A stretch of 64,000 bases of DNA from Lysinibacillus_B sp050613145 (GCF_050613145.1 NZ_CP192507.1:744001-808000), one strand, 5' to 3'; shown: positions 48,766-58,874, counted from the first letter of the stretch. Numbers and translations: made by a program. Notes: generated by a model from the letters alone, not told the origin.

Positions 48766-51276
48766 ATGCTAAACATCTTAAATAAAATGTTTGATTTCAA
48801 TAAAAAAGAAGTAAAACGCTTAGAAAAGATTGCGGATCAGGTAGAGGCGTTAGCGGGTCAAATGGCTAGCCTTTCAGATGAGCAACTGCAAGCGAAAACA
48901 CCAGATTTTAAACAACGTTATGAAAATGGGGAATCGTTAGATGCGCTATTACCAGAAGCGTTTGCGGTAGCGCGCGAAGCAGCGAAGCGTGTATTAGGCA
49001 TGTTCCCATACCGCGTACAAGTAATGGGGGCTGCATCGTTACATGATGGCAATATCTCGGAAATGAAAACCGGGGAAGGTAAAACGTTAACCGCCACAAT
49101 GGCCGTTTACTTAAATGCTTTAACGGGTAAAGGTGTACATGTTGTGACAGTCAATGAATACTTAGCAACACGTGACGCGACAGAGATGGGTGAGTTATAC
49201 AACTGGCTTGGTTTAACAGTTGGTTTGAACTTAAATAGTTTAGATAAAAATGCTAAACGCGAGGCTTATGCAGCGGACATTACGTATTCAACGAACAACG
49301 AGCTCGGGTTTGATTATTTACGTGATAATATGGTGTTGTACAAGGAAGATAAAGTACAGCGCCCGCTTCACTATGCCGTGATTGATGAGGTCGACTCGAT
49401 TTTAATCGATGAGGCACGTACGCCGTTAATCATTTCTGGACAGGCTGGCAAAATGGCGCAGCTGTATGTACAATCCAATGCATTTGTACGTATGTTAAAA
49501 GCCGAAGAGGACTACAATTACGACGAATCTTCGAAAGGTGTAACATTAACGGAAGCAGGAATTGAGAAGGCAGAGCGCGCATTTGGCATTGATAATTTAT
49601 TTGATTTATCACATGTACGCTTGAATCATGCGATTAACCAGTCGTTAAAAGCGCATGTGTCTATGCATCGCGATGTCGATTATGTTGTGCAAGACGGCGA
49701 AGTGATTATCGTTGATGGCTTCACAGGGCGTTTAATGAAGGGGCGTCGCTATTCAGACGGGTTACACCAAGCGATCGAGGCAAAAGAAGCGTTAGATATT
49801 CAAAATGAATCGATGACAATGGCAACAATTACATTCCAAAACTACTTCCGTATGTATGAAAAGCTTTCCGGCATGACAGGTACAGCGAAGACAGAGGAAG
49901 AGGAATTCCGTAATATCTATAACATGCAAGTAATCGTGATTCCAACGAATAAACCGATTGCGCGTGATGATAAGCCAGATTTAATTTATGCATCGATGCA
50001 AGGGAAATTTGAAGCAGTCGCGAAAGATATTGCAGAACGCCATCAAGCAGGGCAGCCGATATTAGTCGGTACAGTAGCGATTGAAACGTCTGAAATTATT
50101 TCGAAATTACTAACGAAATATAAAATTCCACATAATGTATTAAATGCGAAAAACCATGAGCGTGAAGCAGAAATTATCGCCAATGCGGGGAATAAAGGCG
50201 CCGTAACGATTGCGACGAATATGGCCGGTCGTGGTACAGATATTAAACCAGGTGAAGGCGTACTAGAGGTTGGTGGTTTAGCTGTTATTGGTACAGAACG
50301 CCATGAATCTCGCCGTATCGACAATCAGTTGCGCGGTCGTTCAGGTCGTCAAGGGAACGTCGGTGTGACACAGTTCTACTTGTCTTTAGAAGATGATTTA
50401 ATGCGCCGCTTCGGTTCTGACAATATGAAAAATATGATGACCAAGCTAGGGATGGATGATTCACAGCCAATTCAATCTAGAATGGTGTCAAAAGCGGTTG
50501 AATCCGCCCAAAAACGTGTAGAGGGTAATAACTTTGATGCGCGTAAACGTTTATTACAATACGATGATGTATTACGTCAGCAACGTGAAGTAATTTATAA
50601 AGAACGTGAAGAAGTGCTGGAAACAGATAACATGCGCGGTCTTGTGGAGAATATGATTCATGAGTCCATTGAAAATGCGGTGGCGATTCATACACAAGGG
50701 GAACAAAAAGAGTGGAACTTACAGGCGCTTGTCGATTACATTTCGGGGAACTTACTGGATGAAGGTGAGTTAACCGTTGGTGATTTTGAAGGTTTAACAG
50801 CTGAGCAAATCGTGAATGTAATTAAAGAAGTTGTCACAGTTCGTTATAATGAGAAGGAAGAAGTATTAACGCCTGAACGGATGCGTGAGTTCGAAAAAGT
50901 AATTTTACTTCGTGCCATTGATACGAAATGGATTGACCATATCGATGCGATGGATCAACTTCGTCAAGGGATTCATTTACGTGCATACGGTCAAAATGAT
51001 CCGCTACGTGAATATCAACAAGAAGGTTTTGCGATGTTTGAGGACATGGTCTCTTCCATTCGTGAAGACGTGACGAAGTATGCGATGAAAGCTGAAATTC
51101 GCAACAACTTACAACGTGAGGAAGTAGCGAAGGGACAAGCGGTGAACCCGAAAGAAGACGGCGATGCAAAGCCGAAAAAAATGCCTGTTCGTAAAGCCGC
51201 AGAAATCGGACGTAACGATCCATGTCCATGCGGTAGTGGCAAAAAGTATAAAAACTGTCACGGGGTAGCGGAATAA
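48766..51276 (+). CDS. secA: Preprotein translocase motor ATPase SecA
   Basis: 836 residues, the housekeeping paralogue. Walker A MKTGEGKT near 103, DEVDSILIDEART near 208, PPXD and helicase lobe 2 (NMAGRGTDI near 490; QLRGRSGRQGN), HWD/HSD scaffold, and the C-terminal zinc tail CPCGSGKKYKNCHG (last ~18 residues), which contacts SecB-like partners, lipids or ribosomes. It drives proteins through SecYEG. Compared with the SecA2 at 11-13.3 kb it is longer and retains the zinc motif. RBS GGGAAGTG. Followed by array 3 and prfB, the standard hpf-secA-prfB order. Confidence 0.97.
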   Translation: MLNILNKMFDFNKKEVKRLEKIADQVEALAGQMASLSDEQLQAKTPDFKQRYENGESLDALLPEAFAVAREAAKRVLGMFPYRVQVMGAASLHDGNISEMKTGEGKTLTATMAVYLNALTGKGVHVVTVNEYLATRDATEMGELYNWLGLTVGLNLNSLDKNAKREAYAADITYSTNNELGFDYLRDNMVLYKEDKVQRPLHYAVIDEVDSILIDEARTPLIISGQAGKMAQLYVQSNAFVRMLKAEEDYNYDESSKGVTLTEAGIEKAERAFGIDNLFDLSHVRLNHAINQSLKAHVSMHRDVDYVVQDGEVIIVDGFTGRLMKGRRYSDGLHQAIEAKEALDIQNESMTMATITFQNYFRMYEKLSGMTGTAKTEEEEFRNIYNMQVIVIPTNKPIARDDKPDLIYASMQGKFEAVAKDIAERHQAGQPILVGTVAIETSEIISKLLTKYKIPHNVLNAKNHEREAEIIANAGNKGAVTIATNMAGRGTDIKPGEGVLEVGGLAVIGTERHESRRIDNQLRGRSGRQGNVGVTQFYLSLEDDLMRRFGSDNMKNMMTKLGMDDSQPIQSRMVSKAVESAQKRVEGNNFDARKRLLQYDDVLRQQREVIYKEREEVLETDNMRGLVENMIHESIENAVAIHTQGEQKEWNLQALVDYISGNLLDEGELTVGDFEGLTAEQIVNVIKEVVTVRYNEKEEVLTPERMREFEKVILLRAIDTKWIDHIDAMDQLRQGIHLRAYGQNDPLREYQQEGFAMFEDMVSSIREDVTKYAMKAEIRNNLQREEVAKGQAVNPKEDGDAKPKKMPVRKAAEIGRNDPCPCGSGKKYKNCHGVAE

Positions 51277-51303
51277 ATAAATGCTATTGCTACTGGGGGT
51301 AGT

Positions 51304-51366
51304 TATGCTCGTATAGAGTAAGGTTTTGCCCGTATGGAGCTAGTTTATGCTCGTTCAGCGTGAGTG
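51304..51366 (+). repeat. Degenerate tandem array, 21-nt period, three units (array 3)
   Basis: TATGCTCG (51304), TTTGCCCG (51325), TATGCTCG (51346): spacing exactly 21 and 21 nt, same orientation and core as array 2. Lies between the secA stop codon and the hairpin before prfB. Confidence 0.75.
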
Positions 51367-51398
51367 TATAATAGCGCATGCATGATAAGCTATAATAT

Positions 51399-51432
51399 CA
51401 TCTCGACCGAAAATTGGTCGAGATGTGTTTTT
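51399..51432 (+). terminator. Hairpin terminator between secA and prfB
   Basis: Perfect 10-bp stem CATCTCGACC (51399-51408)/GGTCGAGATG (51416-51425) followed by TGTTTTTC. It ends 25 nt before prfB, so if prfB is transcribed from secA or from a TATAAT at ~51366 the hairpin lies in its leader. Confidence 0.7.
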
Positions 51433-51457
51433 CTAATTTGTACTTGGAGGATTTTGA

Positions 51458-52565
51458 ATGATGATTGAATTAGCAGAAGCAAGAAATATCCTTGAAACTA
51501 CAGCTACTAAGTTAGCGGACTTCAGGGGGTCTCTTTGACTTAGAAAATAAAGAGGCACGTATTCAAGAGCTAGATGAAATGATGTTAATGCCTGATTTCT
51601 GGAATGATCAGCAAGGAGCGCAAACGGTTATTAATGAAGCGAATGGCATTAAAGCCATTGTCAATGAATATAACGATTTATTATCAACGCAAGAAAATCT
51701 TGAAATGACGTTGGAGCTTTTAAAAGAAGAGCCAGATGAAGATTTACAAGCAGAACTTGGTTCAGAATTAGAACAATTTGAAGTGAAGATGGCGGATTTC
51801 GAACTGCAAATGCTATTATCGGAGCCTTACGATAAAAATAATGCGATTTTAGAGCTTCACCCGGGTGCTGGTGGTACAGAGTCTCAAGACTGGGGTTCGA
51901 TGCTACTGCGTATGTATACACGTTGGGCAGAAAAGCGCGGCTTCAAAGTAGAAACACTGGATTATTTACCTGGTGATGAAGCGGGGATTAAATCAGTTAC
52001 GTTGAAAATATCAGGTCATAATGCTTACGGCTATTTAAAAGCAGAAAAAGGTGTACACCGTCTTGTTCGTATTTCGCCGTTTGATTCATCGGGGCGCCGC
52101 CATACATCGTTCGTATCATGTGACGTGATGCCAGAGTTTAACGATGAAATCGAAATCGAAGTACGTACAGAAGATTTAAAAATTGATACGTACCGTGCGA
52201 CAGGTGCTGGTGGGCAACATATTAATACAACAGACTCGGCTGTGCGTATTACCCATGTGCCAACAGGCGTTGTTGTGCAGTGTCAATCGGAACGTTCACA
52301 GATTAAAAACCGTGAGCATGCAATGAAAATGTTAAAAGCGAAACTATATCAATTAGAAATTGAAAAGCAAGAGCAACAATTAGCTGAAATCCGCGGTGAG
52401 CAAAAGGAAATCGGTTGGGGCTCGCAAATCCGTTCATATGTTTTCCATCCATACTCTATGGTAAAAGACCATCGTACAAATGAAGAAACAGGGAATACGG
52501 GCGCTGTAATGGATGGCGATTTAGATGCTTTCATTAATGCATATCTTCGTTCGAGAATCGGTTAA
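51458..52565 (+). CDS. prfB: Peptide chain release factor 2, with programmed +1 frameshift
   Basis: Reading starts at ATG 51458 (RBS GGAGG), runs 26 codons to CTT-TGA (51533-51538), shifts +1 and resumes at GAC 51537, giving 368 residues. The SD-like AGGGGG six bases before the CTT-TGA-C slippery site is the classic RF2 autoregulatory signal: scarce RF2 at the UGA promotes frameshifting. Protein motifs: SPFDSSGRRHTSF with the stop-codon reading SPF tripeptide, and GAGGQHINTTDSAVRI with GGQ for peptide release. RF2 reads UGA and UAA. This is a normal regulated gene, not a pseudogene. Confidence 0.96.
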
Positions 52566-52582
52566 ATTAGGGAAATAAGAAT

Positions 52583-52613
52583 CGTCTAGTCACTTAAGGC
52601 TAGGCGTTTTTTA
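52583..52613 (+). terminator. Terminator after prfB
   Basis: CGTCTAG (52583-52589)/CTAGGCG (52600-52606), 7 bp with one wobble, then TTTTTTA. Confidence 0.7.
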
Positions 52614-52809
52614 TTTGCTAATTTCGTATGTTAGGGCTGGATTTAAGAGATATTGACAACCACCTAAAAAATGCAAAGGCGTATGTAAAGGGAAATGATA
52701 TGTATACGTCATGATAGTATTAAGGGAATATCTTGTTCAATATGTAAGTGCTATAGTATGTATCGATATTCAAGTATACGCCCTCGCAATAAAAAGCGAA
52801 TGTGTCGTG

Positions 52810-53313
52810 TTAAAACGGTGGGTTAAAACGATGCCAATCTTTATAAACTGCTTTAAATAACATTGCTGCCGTGACATATTGATTGTTGAAAGAGGAAATT
52901 AAGACTGGCAAATTGATATCTATTTTATCTTTAAAGGTAACGGTGACATGTGTTTTATGATTCATAATATTTGTGACCGCGTTATAGGCAATCCAAATAT
53001 TATGCTCAGATCTAGGTGAATAGAGAGGAAACATGATGTAAGGTTGGTAGCCGCTATCTACACCGATGACAATAGGGAGCTTATGTTTATTGTCTGCAAG
53101 GAGTTGTTTAGCGCGTTCGGTAGCTGTGCGATAGCTGCTGCCCATACTTTTGCAAGCGTTGTCTACGAGTTTAAGAGATTTTTTGGGTACATGAAAAATG
53201 CCTCTTTTTTCATAAACAAGTGTATGATTTTTTTGGCCGTGGCGAATAGATTGTAGTAGATACGTATCACGATTGATTGTGTAATCTGGTGTAAAGTCGT
53301 GTGGTCTAGTCAA
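52810..53313 (-). CDS. ComK-family competence transcription factor, copy 2
   Basis: 167 residues, starting at TTG with an excellent RBS AAAGGAGG. It follows the ComK pattern more closely in the middle: KRGIFHVPKKSLKLVDNACK, SMGSSYRTATERAKQLL (B. subtilis has RFFGSSYAGRK), LPIVIGVDSGYQPYIMFPLY, WIAYNAVTN and INLPVLISSFNNQYVTAAML (compare ELPISYNSFENQVYRTAWL). The C-terminal tail is shorter than B. subtilis ComK. Monocistronic on the minus strand between prfB and the IDEAL gene. Two ComK paralogues also occur in staphylococci, where only one has a known strong role. Which copy is active here is unknown. Confidence 0.8.
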   Translation of the reverse strand: MTRPHDFTPDYTINRDTYLLQSIRHGQKNHTLVYEKRGIFHVPKKSLKLVDNACKSMGSSYRTATERAKQLLADNKHKLPIVIGVDSGYQPYIMFPLYSPRSEHNIWIAYNAVTNIMNHKTHVTVTFKDKIDINLPVLISSFNNQYVTAAMLFKAVYKDWHRFNPPF

Positions 53314-53423
53314 TTATACCCCTCCTTTGTTAGCATGGTTATTTACAATAATACTGATTCGTAAATAAAAAGCAATATAAAATTAGAAAATTCTGAAATT
53401 TAAATTTAATTATTCAGAAAATA

Positions 53424-53453
53424 TTGCAAATTGGACCCTGTTTTTTGTATAAT
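53424..53453 (+). promoter_or_regulatory. Sigma-A promoter of the IDEAL-domain gene
   Basis: TTGCAA (53424-53429), 18 nt, TATAAT (53448-53453), 28 nt before the start codon. Confidence 0.55.
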
Positions 53454-53480
53454 AGCAAAAAGGGTATCGGGGTGATATCG

Positions 53481-53726
53481 ATGGATAAATATTATTCGTA
53501 TACAGATTTTTTACGAGCGGTCGGGCAATACCCAAAGGAAATGGAAAGTGAAAAGCTGTTGAACGACATTTATTTGGATTTATTTTTAGGCAGGTTACAG
53601 CGACTACAACGCATTGACCAGCTAAAGCAACTCATCGATATATCATTAGATGAACGAAATGAACAAGCATTCCAGCAATATTGTGAAGAGTTACAATGTT
53701 TACAGGAAGAAATTAAAAAAGAATAG
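53481..53726 (+). CDS. Small IDEAL-domain protein
   Basis: 81 residues from the ATG after GGGGTGATATCG. The N-terminus (MDKYYSYTDFLRAVGQYPKE) is followed by one IDEAL domain (~35-75). Its hallmark is IDISLDERNEQAFQQYCEEL, preceded by YLDLFLGRLQRLQRIDQLKQ, all helical. IDEAL domains occur alone or fused to regulatory proteins in Firmicutes, and mediate protein-protein contact. No catalytic residues. It lies divergently from comK copy 2, separated by ~165 nt. Function unknown. Confidence 0.8.
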   Translation: MDKYYSYTDFLRAVGQYPKEMESEKLLNDIYLDLFLGRLQRLQRIDQLKQLIDISLDERNEQAFQQYCEELQCLQEEIKKE

Positions 53727-53730
53727 ATAA

Positions 53731-53765
53731 AAATCGCTACGGAATATTTCGTAGCGATTTTTTTG
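53731..53765 (+). terminator. Terminator after IDEAL-domain gene
   Basis: Perfect 11-bp stem AAATCGCTACG (53731-53741)/CGTAGCGATTT (53750-53760) then TTTT. Confidence 0.88.
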
Positions 53766-53805
53766 TGCGCATTTAATGTGAATTTCTTTTCTAGCAATAT
53801 TTAAT

Positions 53806-53819
53806 AGAATATACGTTCG
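53806..53819 (+). promoter_or_regulatory. Probable LexA (SOS) box before uvrB
   Basis: GAAT-ATAC-GTTCG (53807-53819) matches the Bacillus LexA/DinR consensus CGAAC-N4-GTTCG with the right half perfect and the left half decayed. uvrBA is a known SOS operon in Bacillus. Confidence 0.45.
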
Positions 53820-53889
53820 TTTATTTGTCGATTATTGTAATGGGGTATGTTAAAATATGTTTACGGATATAGAGAAAGGACGATAGACA

Positions 53890-55872
53890 ATGAGCGAAAC
53901 ATTTGATATACAGTCCAGCTACCGACCGAGTGGTGATCAGCCTACAGCGATTGTGGAACTCGTGCAGGGAGTAAAAGACGGGAAGCGCCACCAAACATTA
54001 CTCGGTGCAACCGGAACAGGAAAGACATTTACGATTTCGAATGTGATTAAAGAAGTGAATAAGCCGACGCTTGTGATGGCGCATAATAAAACACTTGCAG
54101 GTCAATTATATAGCGAGTTTAAAGAGTTTTTCCCGAATAATGCTGTTGAATATTTCGTTAGTTATTACGATTATTATCAACCAGAAGCATATGTACCACA
54201 AACAGATACGTATATCGAGAAAGATTCGAGTGTGAATGACGAAATTGATAAACTCCGACATTCTGCCACATCCGCATTATTTGAGCGACAAGATGTCATT
54301 ATTATCGCATCGGTATCTTGCATTTATGGTTTAGGGTCACCAGAAGAATACCGCGAGATGGTCGTATCGATTCGGACGGGGATGGAGATTGAGCGCAATC
54401 AGCTGCTACGAAGGCTTGTCGATGTACAATATGAGCGCAATGATGTCAATTTTACACGTGGAACATTCCGAGTACGCGGGGATGTCGTCGAGATTTTCCC
54501 TGCCTCTCGTGATGAGCATTGTATTCGCGTTGAATTTTTCGGGGATGAAGTAGACCGTATTCGCGAGGTTGATGCACTTACCGGTGAAGTACTCGGTGAG
54601 CGCGAGCATGTAGCTATTTTCCCTGCTTCTCACTTCGTCACACGCGAAGAAAAAATGAAAAAAGCGATTGACAATATTGAAGTAGAGCTAGAGGGGCAGC
54701 TCGAAAAATTCCGTGCAGAAGACAAGTTATTAGAAGCACAGCGTCTTGAGCAACGGACTAATTACGATTTGGAAATGATGCGTGAAATGGGCTTCTGTTC
54801 AGGTATTGAAAACTATTCACGCCATTTAACGTTGCGTGAAGCAGGTGCAACACCGTATACATTACTGGATTACTTCCCGGAAGATTTCTTACTCGTTATC
54901 GATGAAAGTCACGTAACATTGCCACAAGTGCGCGGGATGTATAATGGAGACCAAGCGAGAAAGCAAGTGTTAGTCGATCACGGTTTCCGTTTGCCGTCTG
55001 CACTCGATAACCGTCCACTGAAGTTCGATGAGTTTTTGTCTAAAGTGTCGCAAGCGATTTATGTATCGGCAACACCAGGACCATATGAGCTAGAGCATAC
55101 ACCTGAGATGGTGGAGCAAATTATTCGTCCGACTGGTTTACTTGATCCAACGATTGACGTTCGCCCAATTGAGGGGCAAATTGATGATCTAATTGATGAA
55201 ATTCATGAACGTATTCGTCAAAATGAGCGTGTATTAGTGACAACATTAACGAAAAAAATGTCCGAAGATTTAACGGATTATTTAAAAGAAATGGGCTTAA
55301 AAGTAGAATATTTGCACTCGGAAATTAAGACGCTAGAACGGATTGAAATTATTCGTGAATTGCGTAAAGGCACGTACGATGTGCTCATCGGTATTAACTT
55401 ACTACGAGAAGGATTGGATATTCCAGAAGTATCGTTAGTCGCGATTTTAGATGCGGATAAGGAAGGGTTCTTGCGTTCAGAGCGTTCGTTAATTCAAACC
55501 ATTGGTCGTGCCGCACGTAATGCGAATGGGCATGTACTGATGTATGCAGATAATATGACAGATTCTATGAAAAAAGCGATTGATGAAACGAAGCGTCGTC
55601 GTTCGATTCAAGAAGCGTACAACAAAGAGCATGGCATCGTGCCGCAAACGATTATCAAGAAAATTCCTGATATTATTCGTGCGACACAAGCGGCGGAAGC
55701 GGAAGAAACATATGTCACAAAAGTGACGAAAGGGAAGAAGCTGACGAAAGCAGAGTTAGACAAGCTCATTGCAACACTTGAAATCGAAATGAAAGATGCT
55801 GCAAAAGCGCTTGATTTCGAGCGTGCGGCAGAATTACGTGATACGATTTTTGAACTGAAAGCAGAAAGGTGA
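53890..55872 (+). CDS. uvrB: Excinuclease ABC subunit B
   Basis: 660 residues, matching the family. Walker A LLGATGTGKTFT (~38-49), the beta-hairpin region YYDYYQPEAYVPQTDTYIEK (~93-112) that clamps damaged DNA, helicase motifs VIDESHVTLPQ and GINLLREGLDIPE, QTIGRAARN, and the C-terminal UVR domain (DKLIATLEIEMKDAAKALDF, then ERAAELRD) that contacts UvrC. It verifies lesions in nucleotide excision repair. RBS AAAGGA. uvrA follows 6 nt later. A degenerate SOS box lies upstream. Confidence 0.97.
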   Translation: MSETFDIQSSYRPSGDQPTAIVELVQGVKDGKRHQTLLGATGTGKTFTISNVIKEVNKPTLVMAHNKTLAGQLYSEFKEFFPNNAVEYFVSYYDYYQPEAYVPQTDTYIEKDSSVNDEIDKLRHSATSALFERQDVIIIASVSCIYGLGSPEEYREMVVSIRTGMEIERNQLLRRLVDVQYERNDVNFTRGTFRVRGDVVEIFPASRDEHCIRVEFFGDEVDRIREVDALTGEVLGEREHVAIFPASHFVTREEKMKKAIDNIEVELEGQLEKFRAEDKLLEAQRLEQRTNYDLEMMREMGFCSGIENYSRHLTLREAGATPYTLLDYFPEDFLLVIDESHVTLPQVRGMYNGDQARKQVLVDHGFRLPSALDNRPLKFDEFLSKVSQAIYVSATPGPYELEHTPEMVEQIIRPTGLLDPTIDVRPIEGQIDDLIDEIHERIRQNERVLVTTLTKKMSEDLTDYLKEMGLKVEYLHSEIKTLERIEIIRELRKGTYDVLIGINLLREGLDIPEVSLVAILDADKEGFLRSERSLIQTIGRAARNANGHVLMYADNMTDSMKKAIDETKRRRSIQEAYNKEHGIVPQTIIKKIPDIIRATQAAEAEETYVTKVTKGKKLTKAELDKLIATLEIEMKDAAKALDFERAAELRDTIFELKAER

Positions 55873-55878
55873 CAAAAC

Positions 55879-58746
55879 GTGAAAAATACCGAAATTGTTG
55901 TACAAGGTGCACGGGCACATAATTTAAAAAATATTAATGTAACGATTCCACGCGATCAACTTGTTGTATTAACAGGTTTGTCGGGGTCAGGTAAATCGTC
56001 ACTCGCTTTCGATACGATTTATGCAGAAGGACAGCGTCGATACGTAGAAAGTTTATCGGCCTATGCACGGCAGTTCCTTGGGCAAATGGATAAACCAGAT
56101 GTGGACACAATTGAAGGATTATCACCCGCGATTTCTATTGATCAAAAAACAACGAGCCGTAACCCTCGTTCTACAGTAGGTACCGTAACGGAAATTTATG
56201 ATTATTTACGTCTGCTATTTGCACGTGTGGGTAAGCCGGTTTGTCCAAATCATGGCATTGAAATTACGTCGCAAACGATTGAGCAAATGGTGGACCGTTT
56301 ACTTGAATATCCAGAACGTACGAAAATGCAGCTCTTAGCGCCAATTGTAGAAGGAAAAAAAGGGACGCATGTCAAGCTATTAGAAGATTTGAAAAAGCAA
56401 GGCTATGTACGTGTTCGCGTAAACAGTGAGTTACGGGATTTAGATGACAATATTGAACTGGATAAAAATAAAAAGCATACGATTGAAGTAGTCGTGGACC
56501 GGATTGTTATAAAAGAAGGCATTGCCACGCGGTTAAGTGATTCACTAGAAGCAGCTCTTCGTTTAGCAGAGGGGCGTGTATTAGTCGATGTGATGGAGCA
56601 GGAGGAGCTATTATTTAGCGAGCATCATGCCTGTCCGCATTGTGGCTTCTCGATTGGGGAATTAGAGCCGCGCATGTTCTCGTTTAACAGTCCGTTTGGG
56701 GCATGTACATCATGTGACGGACTAGGCATGAAAATGGAGGTTGATCCGGATTTAGTCATTCCAGATTGGAACCGTACACTACTTGAGCATGCCATTGCCC
56801 CATGGGAACCGACAAGTTCGCAGTATTATCCGCAGTTACTAAAGGCGGTATGTGAACATTATCAAATCCCAATGGATGTGCCCGTAAAAGAACTGCCAAA
56901 AGAGCAATTAAATAAAATTTTAAACGGCTCTGGCAAAGACAAAATCGAATTTACGTATACGAACGATTATGGGCGTACCCATTCACAAATGGTTGAATTT
57001 GAAGGAGTACTAAAAAATATCGAGCGCCGCTTTAAAGAGACGACATCTGATTATGTACGGGAGCAAATGGAAAAGTATATGGCAGAGCAGGCTTGCCCGA
57101 GCTGTAAGGGGTATCGTTTAAAGCCGGAGTCCCTTGCTGTCAAAATAGGTGGCAAGCACATTGCGGAAGTAACGCAATATGCCATTCAAGAAGCACAACA
57201 CTTTTTTGAGTCGCTCGTATTATCAGAAAAAGATATGCAAATTGCGCGTTTAATTTTACGTGAAATTAATGAACGGTTAGGCTTCCTTATGAATGTAGGG
57301 CTGGATTATTTAACATTAAGTCGTGCAGCAGGAACACTTTCTGGTGGGGAAGCGCAGCGTATTCGCCTGGCCACACAAATCGGCTCTCGTTTAACAGGTG
57401 TGCTCTATATTTTGGACGAGCCATCCATTGGTCTCCATCAGCGTGATAATGATCGTCTCATTTCAACGCTTCAAAATATGCGTGATTTGGGCAATACATT
57501 AATTGTCGTAGAGCACGATGAAGATACGATGATGGCAGCTGATTATTTAATTGATGTAGGTCCTGGGGCGGGTGTGCATGGTGGTACCATTGTGGCACAA
57601 GGCACACCACAAGAGGTCATGGATAATGCTGCATCACTAACAGGGCAATATTTAAGCGGGAAGAAGTTTATTCCACTACCGATTGAACGTCGCCCATTAG
57701 ACGGTCGTAAGCTCACGATTAAAGGGGCATCTGAAAACAATTTAAAGAAAGTCAATGTGGATGTGCCACTTGGCCTGTTTGTTGCGGTAACGGGTGTATC
57801 GGGTTCTGGGAAGTCCACATTAATTAACGAAATTTTATATAAGTCACTGGCACAAAAATTAAATCGTGCAAAAGTGAAACCTGGTGCACATAAAGAAGTG
57901 ACAGGGATTGAACAGCTTGAAAAAGTCATCGATATTGACCAATCACCAATCGGTCGTACACCACGTTCCAATCCGGCAACGTATACAGGTGTGTTTGATG
58001 ATATTCGAGATGTCTTTGCAGCGACGAATGAAGCGAAGGTGCGCGGCTATAAAAAAGGGCGGTTCTCCTTTAATGTCAAAGGGGGGCGCTGTGAAGCTTG
58101 TCGTGGTGACGGGATTATTAAAATTGAAATGCACTTTTTACCGGATGTGTATGTACCATGTGAAGTATGTCACGGGAAACGTTATAATCGCGAAACACTC
58201 GAAGTACGATACAAAGAAAAAAATATTGCAGATGTACTCGATATGACGATCGAAGATGCAGTCGTCTTCTTTGAAAATATCCCGAAAATCCATCGTAAAT
58301 TGCAAACAATTGTGGATGTAGGGCTTGGATATATGAAGCTTGGTCAGCCGGCAACGACTTTATCGGGCGGTGAGGCGCAGCGTGTGAAGTTAGCGTCAGA
58401 ATTGCACCGTCGTTCGACAGGGAAGTCATTTTATATTTTAGATGAGCCAACAACAGGTCTCCATGCCGAGGATATTGCTCGTCTCTTAAAAGTATTGCAG
58501 CGTCTTGTGGACAATGGGGAGACTGTGCTTGTCATTGAGCATAATTTAGATGTCATTAAAACGGCAGATTATATCATCGACCTTGGTCCTGAGGGTGGCG
58601 ATAAAGGCGGAACGATTGTGGCTACCGGCACACCAGAAGAAATTTGTGAAGTCGAAGCAAGCTATACAGGACGCTATTTAAAGCCAATTTTACAGCGTGA
58701 TCGCCAGCGGATGGCGGCTATCATTGAACAAGCGAAAGTAAAATAA
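55879..58746 (+). CDS. uvrA: Excinuclease ABC subunit A
   Basis: 955 residues, GTG start with RBS AGGTGA overlapping the uvrB stop. Two ABC ATPase modules: Walker A GLSGSGKSSLAFDT (~33-46) and GVSGSGKSTLINE (~640-652); signatures LSGGEAQRIRLA and LSGGEAQRVKLA. Zinc modules CPHCGFSIGELEPRMFSFNS with CTSCDGLG, and CEACRGDGIIKIEMHFLPDV with CEVCHGKRYN. It scans DNA for bulky lesions and loads UvrB. The uvrBA operon ends with no obvious strong terminator in the 128-nt spacer. Confidence 0.97.
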   Translation: MKNTEIVVQGARAHNLKNINVTIPRDQLVVLTGLSGSGKSSLAFDTIYAEGQRRYVESLSAYARQFLGQMDKPDVDTIEGLSPAISIDQKTTSRNPRSTVGTVTEIYDYLRLLFARVGKPVCPNHGIEITSQTIEQMVDRLLEYPERTKMQLLAPIVEGKKGTHVKLLEDLKKQGYVRVRVNSELRDLDDNIELDKNKKHTIEVVVDRIVIKEGIATRLSDSLEAALRLAEGRVLVDVMEQEELLFSEHHACPHCGFSIGELEPRMFSFNSPFGACTSCDGLGMKMEVDPDLVIPDWNRTLLEHAIAPWEPTSSQYYPQLLKAVCEHYQIPMDVPVKELPKEQLNKILNGSGKDKIEFTYTNDYGRTHSQMVEFEGVLKNIERRFKETTSDYVREQMEKYMAEQACPSCKGYRLKPESLAVKIGGKHIAEVTQYAIQEAQHFFESLVLSEKDMQIARLILREINERLGFLMNVGLDYLTLSRAAGTLSGGEAQRIRLATQIGSRLTGVLYILDEPSIGLHQRDNDRLISTLQNMRDLGNTLIVVEHDEDTMMAADYLIDVGPGAGVHGGTIVAQGTPQEVMDNAASLTGQYLSGKKFIPLPIERRPLDGRKLTIKGASENNLKKVNVDVPLGLFVAVTGVSGSGKSTLINEILYKSLAQKLNRAKVKPGAHKEVTGIEQLEKVIDIDQSPIGRTPRSNPATYTGVFDDIRDVFAATNEAKVRGYKKGRFSFNVKGGRCEACRGDGIIKIEMHFLPDVYVPCEVCHGKRYNRETLEVRYKEKNIADVLDMTIEDAVVFFENIPKIHRKLQTIVDVGLGYMKLGQPATTLSGGEAQRVKLASELHRRSTGKSFYILDEPTTGLHAEDIARLLKVLQRLVDNGETVLVIEHNLDVIKTADYIIDLGPEGGDKGGTIVATGTPEEICEVEASYTGRYLKPILQRDRQRMAAIIEQAKVK

Positions 58747-58874
58747 GTAGCTCTAAGTAAAGTGAATGAGCAAGCCAAGGCTATTTTAACTAACAACTAA
58801 TCAGAGTCCGAATGAAACTTTTTATCCTCCCACATCGTATAATGATGTAAATGACGAAAGGGAGGATTTTTTTG

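Noticed and set aside
51458..51538. prfB as a frameshifted pseudogene or separate short gene
   Set aside because: CTT-TGA-C with an upstream SD-like AGGGGG is the conserved programmed RF2 frameshift; both parts are intact.
57543..57971. 142-codon minus-strand frame inside uvrA
   Set aside because: Antisense shadow of a highly conserved gene with no RBS or promoter of its own.
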